This document shows, piece by piece, positions 61,301 to 64,000 of a DNA stretch of 64,000 bases. The translations under genes and the position numbers were made by a program. The notes beneath the pieces were generated by a model. It searched no databases. It worked only from the letters and a program-made list of their open reading frames with translations, and was not told where the DNA came from. The DNA lies in contig CANRPW010000013.1 in the NCBI GenBank assembly GCA_947632615.1, forward strand, positions 1 through 64,000, written 5' to 3'. The DNA comes from an uncultured Clostridia bacterium. Lineage in GTDB: Bacteria > Bacillota > Clostridia > Lachnospirales > CAG-274. Position 1 is the first letter of the stretch, and each line of letters begins with the position of its first letter.

Positions 61301-64000
61301 TCGTAAATAATGCGGAGGTCAGCGCAGACGGAGGCAGCTATGGCAGCGATTCTCACGAATACCATGTTACGGTAGACACAAAGAAGTCCGCAATAAAAAA
61401 GACGGGCAAATATGAGAATGACGGCTATGACCTCAATGAGCTGTGCTATACACTTGAAATAAATCCCTACGGAGATACCCTTATTGAAGACGGTGTTCTT
61501 GTTTTAAGAGATATGCTTTCATATACTCCCAATGACGACACAAAGGAAAACTATACCCTTGATGCCGATTCACTTAAGCTTTATTACGCAGAGCCTGTGT
61601 ACGAGAAGGACGAGTATGACAGAAACAGATATCTCAGACTTGAAATAAAGAAAAACGAGATGGGAGAGGAAAGCCTTGTGCCCGATGATTTATGGGGCTG
61701 GAAGTTTGAAAGGACGACAGACGGCTCCGGCAAGGTCACAAAGTCAATTGTCGCTTCTATCCCGGACGGAGTTCCTCTTGTGCTTGCCTACTCCTACAAG
61801 ATAAGCTTTGACGAGGACATTACAAGACAGAATATGAATGTATCGAACAAGGTTTCACTTATAGGTCTTGAGGAGGTCGAAAGCGAAAGCAGCGTGCACG
61901 ATGAGTGGGTAGTTTCCGGCGCTTATGGCGAGGGATTTTATCAGAATACATACACGCTTTACAAGGTTGACGAAAACGATTACGACACCTTTATTTCCGG
62001 GGCTGAGTTTACATCATACAAATATAACCCCGATGGAGAGGACGAGGAAATATGGGTCTATAATACTGCGGACAAGGGCGGACATATACCCATACAGCGT
62101 GACTATGTACCCACCGAAAGTTTTTATGACTTCAACACACTTTATTATATAAAGGAAACAAAGGCTGCGCCGGGATATTATTTCAACCCCAACGCCGTAC
62201 AGAAATATTATTTCTATTTCGGTAATCCTGAGGATACTGAGCATGATCTTCTCACAAGGGATATGCTTCCCGCCGAAGCCAAGAATGCCGTGGATATATG
62301 GAATTATTCAGAGGCGGATTATGTGGAAAATACGCCGGAAATTCCCGGACCTGAGCCTGCCCACATAACGCTGAAGGGCAAGAAGATAATTACGGGCAGA
62401 GCCTTCAGAAGTGACGACAATACGCTTACATTCAAGGTTACGCCGGAGGACGGTGCGCCGGCACCCTACGGAGCGGACGCAAGCGGCGTGCTCAGAATTT
62501 CAACAAAACCCCAGGCAGGGCTTAACGAATGGAGCTTTGACATTTTTACGGATAAGAATTCACCTGATTTCACGGAAAACGGCGAATTTACATATACCAT
62601 CTCCGAGGTTGTGCCTACAAACAAAAAGGGCGGCATAACCTACGATGCAAAACCGTGCAAGGTTGTTGTAAGCGTAACGGGAGCGGAAACGGAGCCGAAG
62701 GCTGTCATAACCTCCATAACCAAAGACGGAGAAGCCCTTGACGGCGAGGTGCAGTTTACAAACAGCTATAACCCCACAGGCAGTCTGGCTCTTGCGGACG
62801 TGAAAAAAATACTCAGAGGTAAGAATTCGGAAGCGGACAATGTATTTACATTTGTGCTTAAGGCTGATGAAGACACATACGAAGCAGTAGAACAGGGCTA
62901 TGTATGGGCTGACGGACTTGACAAAATGAGCCACAGCAAGACAGTAAGCATAAGCTATGGAGCAGAGGATAGCGCCTCGGCAAAGACAGCGGCGCTGGGC
63001 AGTCTTAACTTCACCAAAGCGGGGGCATATCACTTTACACTTTCAGAAGAACCAAGCCCCGGATATAAGAACAGCACCCAGGTATACAGAATAGATATAA
63101 CCGTTGACGATGACGGCAGCGGCGTGCTTAAGGCAAAGCAGTCGGTAAGCCCCAAGCCGACAGGCACTTTCGATTTTACGAATATTGCTCTTTTCAATCT
63201 GAAGGTTACTAAACAGGCTGAGTATGAGGAAGGAGCAGAAAGGGCTGACGACAGAAGCTTTGATTTTACAATGACCCTTACAGACTCCTACGGCGAACCT
63301 CTTAACGGGGAATATGAATGTGAGGGAGCGCTTACAGCCATTACGTTTGTTGACGGAAAGGCAAATTTCAGCCTTAAGGCGGATGAAAGTCTTACTGTCA
63401 AAAACATAGAGGCAGGTGCAGCCTACACCGTTACGGAGGCATCGGGAAGTGATTTTTCAACCCGCATAGTGAACGATACCACCGGGGTGACCTCAGATAA
63501 AAATACGGCTTCGGGCACGTTAAACAGAGGGCTTGAGCTTCGCTTTGTAAACAAATTTGAAAAGCCCGATGAAACTACGGAAGTATCTACCGAAACCGAT
63601 ACTCAGACGGAAACCGAGTCTGAGAGCGAAACGGAAACCGAAAAGCCGCCTGTTCCCACATATAAAACAGGCAGCGTATCTGTAAATAAGCAGTGGGATG
63701 ACAACAACGACCCCAACAGACCGACATTCACAAGGCTTTATCTTATAAGAAGCGATATGCCTGATGTGCCCTTCAGATCGGTAAATGTAAGCGACTTCAA
63801 TCACATGGGGTCAAGCTATACATGGACAGGACTTGACAACAGATATCAGTGGAGTATAAAGGAATATGAGGACAAATCAATAGACGGATATACGCCGGAA
63901 TATAGTGACGACTCCAATGCTCAGAAGGATAAGTATGAATATATGGTTATAAACAGAATTATCACTGAGCCCGAAACCGATACCGAAACGGACACACAGA
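58384..64000 (+). CDS. Giant multidomain surface adhesin (SpaA/FctA/Cna_B type), 3' end beyond window
   Basis: Open from ATG 58384 (GGGAGG upstream) to the window edge: at least 1,872 residues. Signal/membrane segment at about 10-38. Residues 44-104 hold three Cys-His modules (EEHTHGEEC, ESHTHSEEC, EEHTHSEEC, each followed or preceded by L-x-C). An acidic linker is followed by repeated adhesin beta-domains (about 155-1180), a SpaA-type domain (about 1187-1285, YYIKETKAAPGYYF), two FctA/Spy0128-type pilin domains (about 1326-1462 and 1463-1600), a further module (about 1603-1722), a TETDTQTETESESE linker and a Cna_B domain (about 1763-1862). Isopeptide-stabilised, wall-anchored stalk protein is likely; the sorting signal would be downstream. 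Confidence 0.9.
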   Translation, partial: MKNIKRPGSLGMRITAGLAAFVMLIVSNIMIIPAAEIESSAYVCGIEEHTHGEECYETSESLVCGLEDGEESADGESHTHSEECYAVDRQLICPLEEHTHSEECMLKDNEGGNVEVVGEASGETETANEEETVGDSVISEETTEGADDSQGEKYGDLNSAVRLVRLMTPDDIDLSVIREFAPIVSGYEDNNVYKPELTQKNVTYDPLSDTYKANLHIEFIVVKGEVEEAKAHTYLYELPYGVIVPENMLNHKFVRDGNDIDTGKNLFNYTFIRDEGTDNYYIAVEFDLTEFENEEYETLLKGFINFYASFSRSAADENGDLRVKFSDDAEFTIDSSDISYPDNSTFSKDIETFKYNGKYDPTTGDLTYTVLVLTEKGTFDTITVNDSIIGWNNLLSKGISAEGPEVSVGKGSVHRYNYSYENDSRETVKNVTYDYNDGDFVPVETNVTTDPSNGTLSMTLPGLDKCTYDPGTENNTYRNAVCNAYKITYTYKLDVSSVESYMSENLVNEVRATSSKDGEEITDSNEGWVNIQVAGQGGEEPPVLPMLQKRSQTDGDKITWTLEIGDGSSSLDGARINDDMFGSVTDIKIEPEAGVDIYYNSDGTIDYIEFKADSAAKYMITYTTSAKDWGWNDVVNKAVLYYTPEGDDKEKEVPVESTANTPGGSFDKTYVANEDNKDGTHSLIWNITVGVPENGVPEGTEIGDKIENSADSHWFNAEDIFGCKAFEDINSGSGDDWTKKTGNLRFRPENDWREYSYDEIKADMDGLGQLKYVEFKFDVIKTIYPEDCPDGKSLTIEYNTSADSKVMYEGYEFINWAHAGSFGKKASYIYKDRVVKTNDSKEDSDFTENPKNSRNLVWKVYVYMDKEGEKKDSFTVTDKLPEGVVLDKLYVGYVSDEWGNEWYESIEKNSQTNMFGLVLDSSYDTSSNTVKTRVSYNGERPAMLKDGNSFFLRYECSVKDEFIENDKLNDLNFVNNAEVSADGGSYGSDSHEYHVTVDTKKSAIKKTGKYENDGYDLNELCYTLEINPYGDTLIEDGVLVLRDMLSYTPNDDTKENYTLDADSLKLYYAEPVYEKDEYDRNRYLRLEIKKNEMGEESLVPDDLWGWKFERTTDGSGKVTKSIVASIPDGVPLVLAYSYKISFDEDITRQNMNVSNKVSLIGLEEVESESSVHDEWVVSGAYGEGFYQNTYTLYKVDENDYDTFISGAEFTSYKYNPDGEDEEIWVYNTADKGGHIPIQRDYVPTESFYDFNTLYYIKETKAAPGYYFNPNAVQKYYFYFGNPEDTEHDLLTRDMLPAEAKNAVDIWNYSEADYVENTPEIPGPEPAHITLKGKKIITGRAFRSDDNTLTFKVTPEDGAPAPYGADASGVLRISTKPQAGLNEWSFDIFTDKNSPDFTENGEFTYTISEVVPTNKKGGITYDAKPCKVVVSVTGAETEPKAVITSITKDGEALDGEVQFTNSYNPTGSLALADVKKILRGKNSEADNVFTFVLKADEDTYEAVEQGYVWADGLDKMSHSKTVSISYGAEDSASAKTAALGSLNFTKAGAYHFTLSEEPSPGYKNSTQVYRIDITVDDDGSGVLKAKQSVSPKPTGTFDFTNIALFNLKVTKQAEYEEGAERADDRSFDFTMTLTDSYGEPLNGEYECEGALTAITFVDGKANFSLKADESLTVKNIEAGAAYTVTEASGSDFSTRIVNDTTGVTSDKNTASGTLNRGLELRFVNKFEKPDETTEVSTETDTQTETESESETETEKPPVPTYKTGSVSVNKQWDDNNDPNRPTFTRLYLIRSDMPDVPFRSVNVSDFNHMGSSYTWTGLDNRYQWSIKEYEDKSIDGYTPEYSDDSNAQKDKYEYMVINRIITEPETDTETDTQ

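Noticed and set aside
1-64000. tRNA, rRNA, tmRNA or phage att sites
   Set aside because: No cloverleaf, rRNA-like block, tmRNA tail or integrase gene could be recognised; smpB has no ssrA beside it.

Overview
This window is chromosomal DNA from an anaerobic, low-to-moderate GC, very probably spore-forming and butyrate-producing member of the Clostridia (Bacillota). The evidence is a complete crt-hbd-bcd-etfB-etfA-thl operon, a dipicolinate synthase A gene, a Re-citrate-synthase-type enzyme, a glutamine synthetase gene paired with an ANTAR antiterminator, strong AGGAGG ribosome binding sites and near-consensus sigma-A promoters. I cannot resolve genus. No rRNA, tRNA, CRISPR array or intact transposase was found.

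Layout. (1) 1-4.64 kb is an accessory/defence segment: the end of hsdM, an hsdS with a strong internal duplication, a helicase gene with a C-terminal nuclease-like motif, and the frameshifted remnant of a second helicase. (2) 4.98-8.7 kb: M18 aminopeptidase, a small ABC exporter and a secreted CAP-domain protein. (3) 9.2-15.1 kb: the butyryl-CoA operon. (4) 15.3-20.0 kb: ANTAR regulator and glnA, then PHP phosphoesterase-smpB-acetyltransferase-lipoprotein. (5) 20.1-37.7 kb: housekeeping genes (feoAB, tcdA, tsaD, WYL regulator, dpaA, phosphodiesterase, ldh, Re-citrate synthase, MATE pump, PrsA/SurA-like lipoprotein, EamA transporter, argS, nadA, gap). (6) 37.9-50.8 kb: envelope-related membrane proteins (DUF6056-like, acyltransferase, UbiA-type prenyltransferase, a tandem pair of large paralogous membrane proteins) with purL and tgt between them. 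(7) 50.9-55.4 kb: CmpB-like membrane protein, YeiH, DUF6514 protein and transketolase. (8) 55.7-64 kb: an ECF sigma/anti-sigma pair, a secreted two-repeat protein and the first 1,872 codons of a giant pilin/Cna-type surface adhesin that runs off the window.

The most unusual material is intergenic. At 7.6, 15.2, 17.6 and 55.6 kb there are long perfect palindromes with arms of 40, 38, 52 and 47 bp and loops of only 2-4 nt. Each is accompanied by a second, smaller hairpin on one side and a GTCGG-containing motif on the other. The arm sequences differ completely from copy to copy while the architecture is kept, so this looks like one family of composite elements with hypervariable stems. A partial relative is at 4.85 kb and a related repeat-rich block at 26.75-27.14 kb.

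Regulatory signals are unusually readable. glnA and the Re-citrate synthase gene each have a consensus promoter followed within a few nucleotides by an attenuator-type hairpin, and the ANTAR gene next to glnA supplies a plausible antiterminator. A promoter-terminator pair 100 nt apart precedes dpaA. A mini-ORF made by tandem duplication of a start region precedes the PHP gene. In the envelope cluster, one of two near-identical membrane-protein genes carries a 54-bp in-frame insertion resembling part of the neighbouring ubiA-type gene, and G8/G9 tracts in coding strands suggest possible slipped-strand variation.
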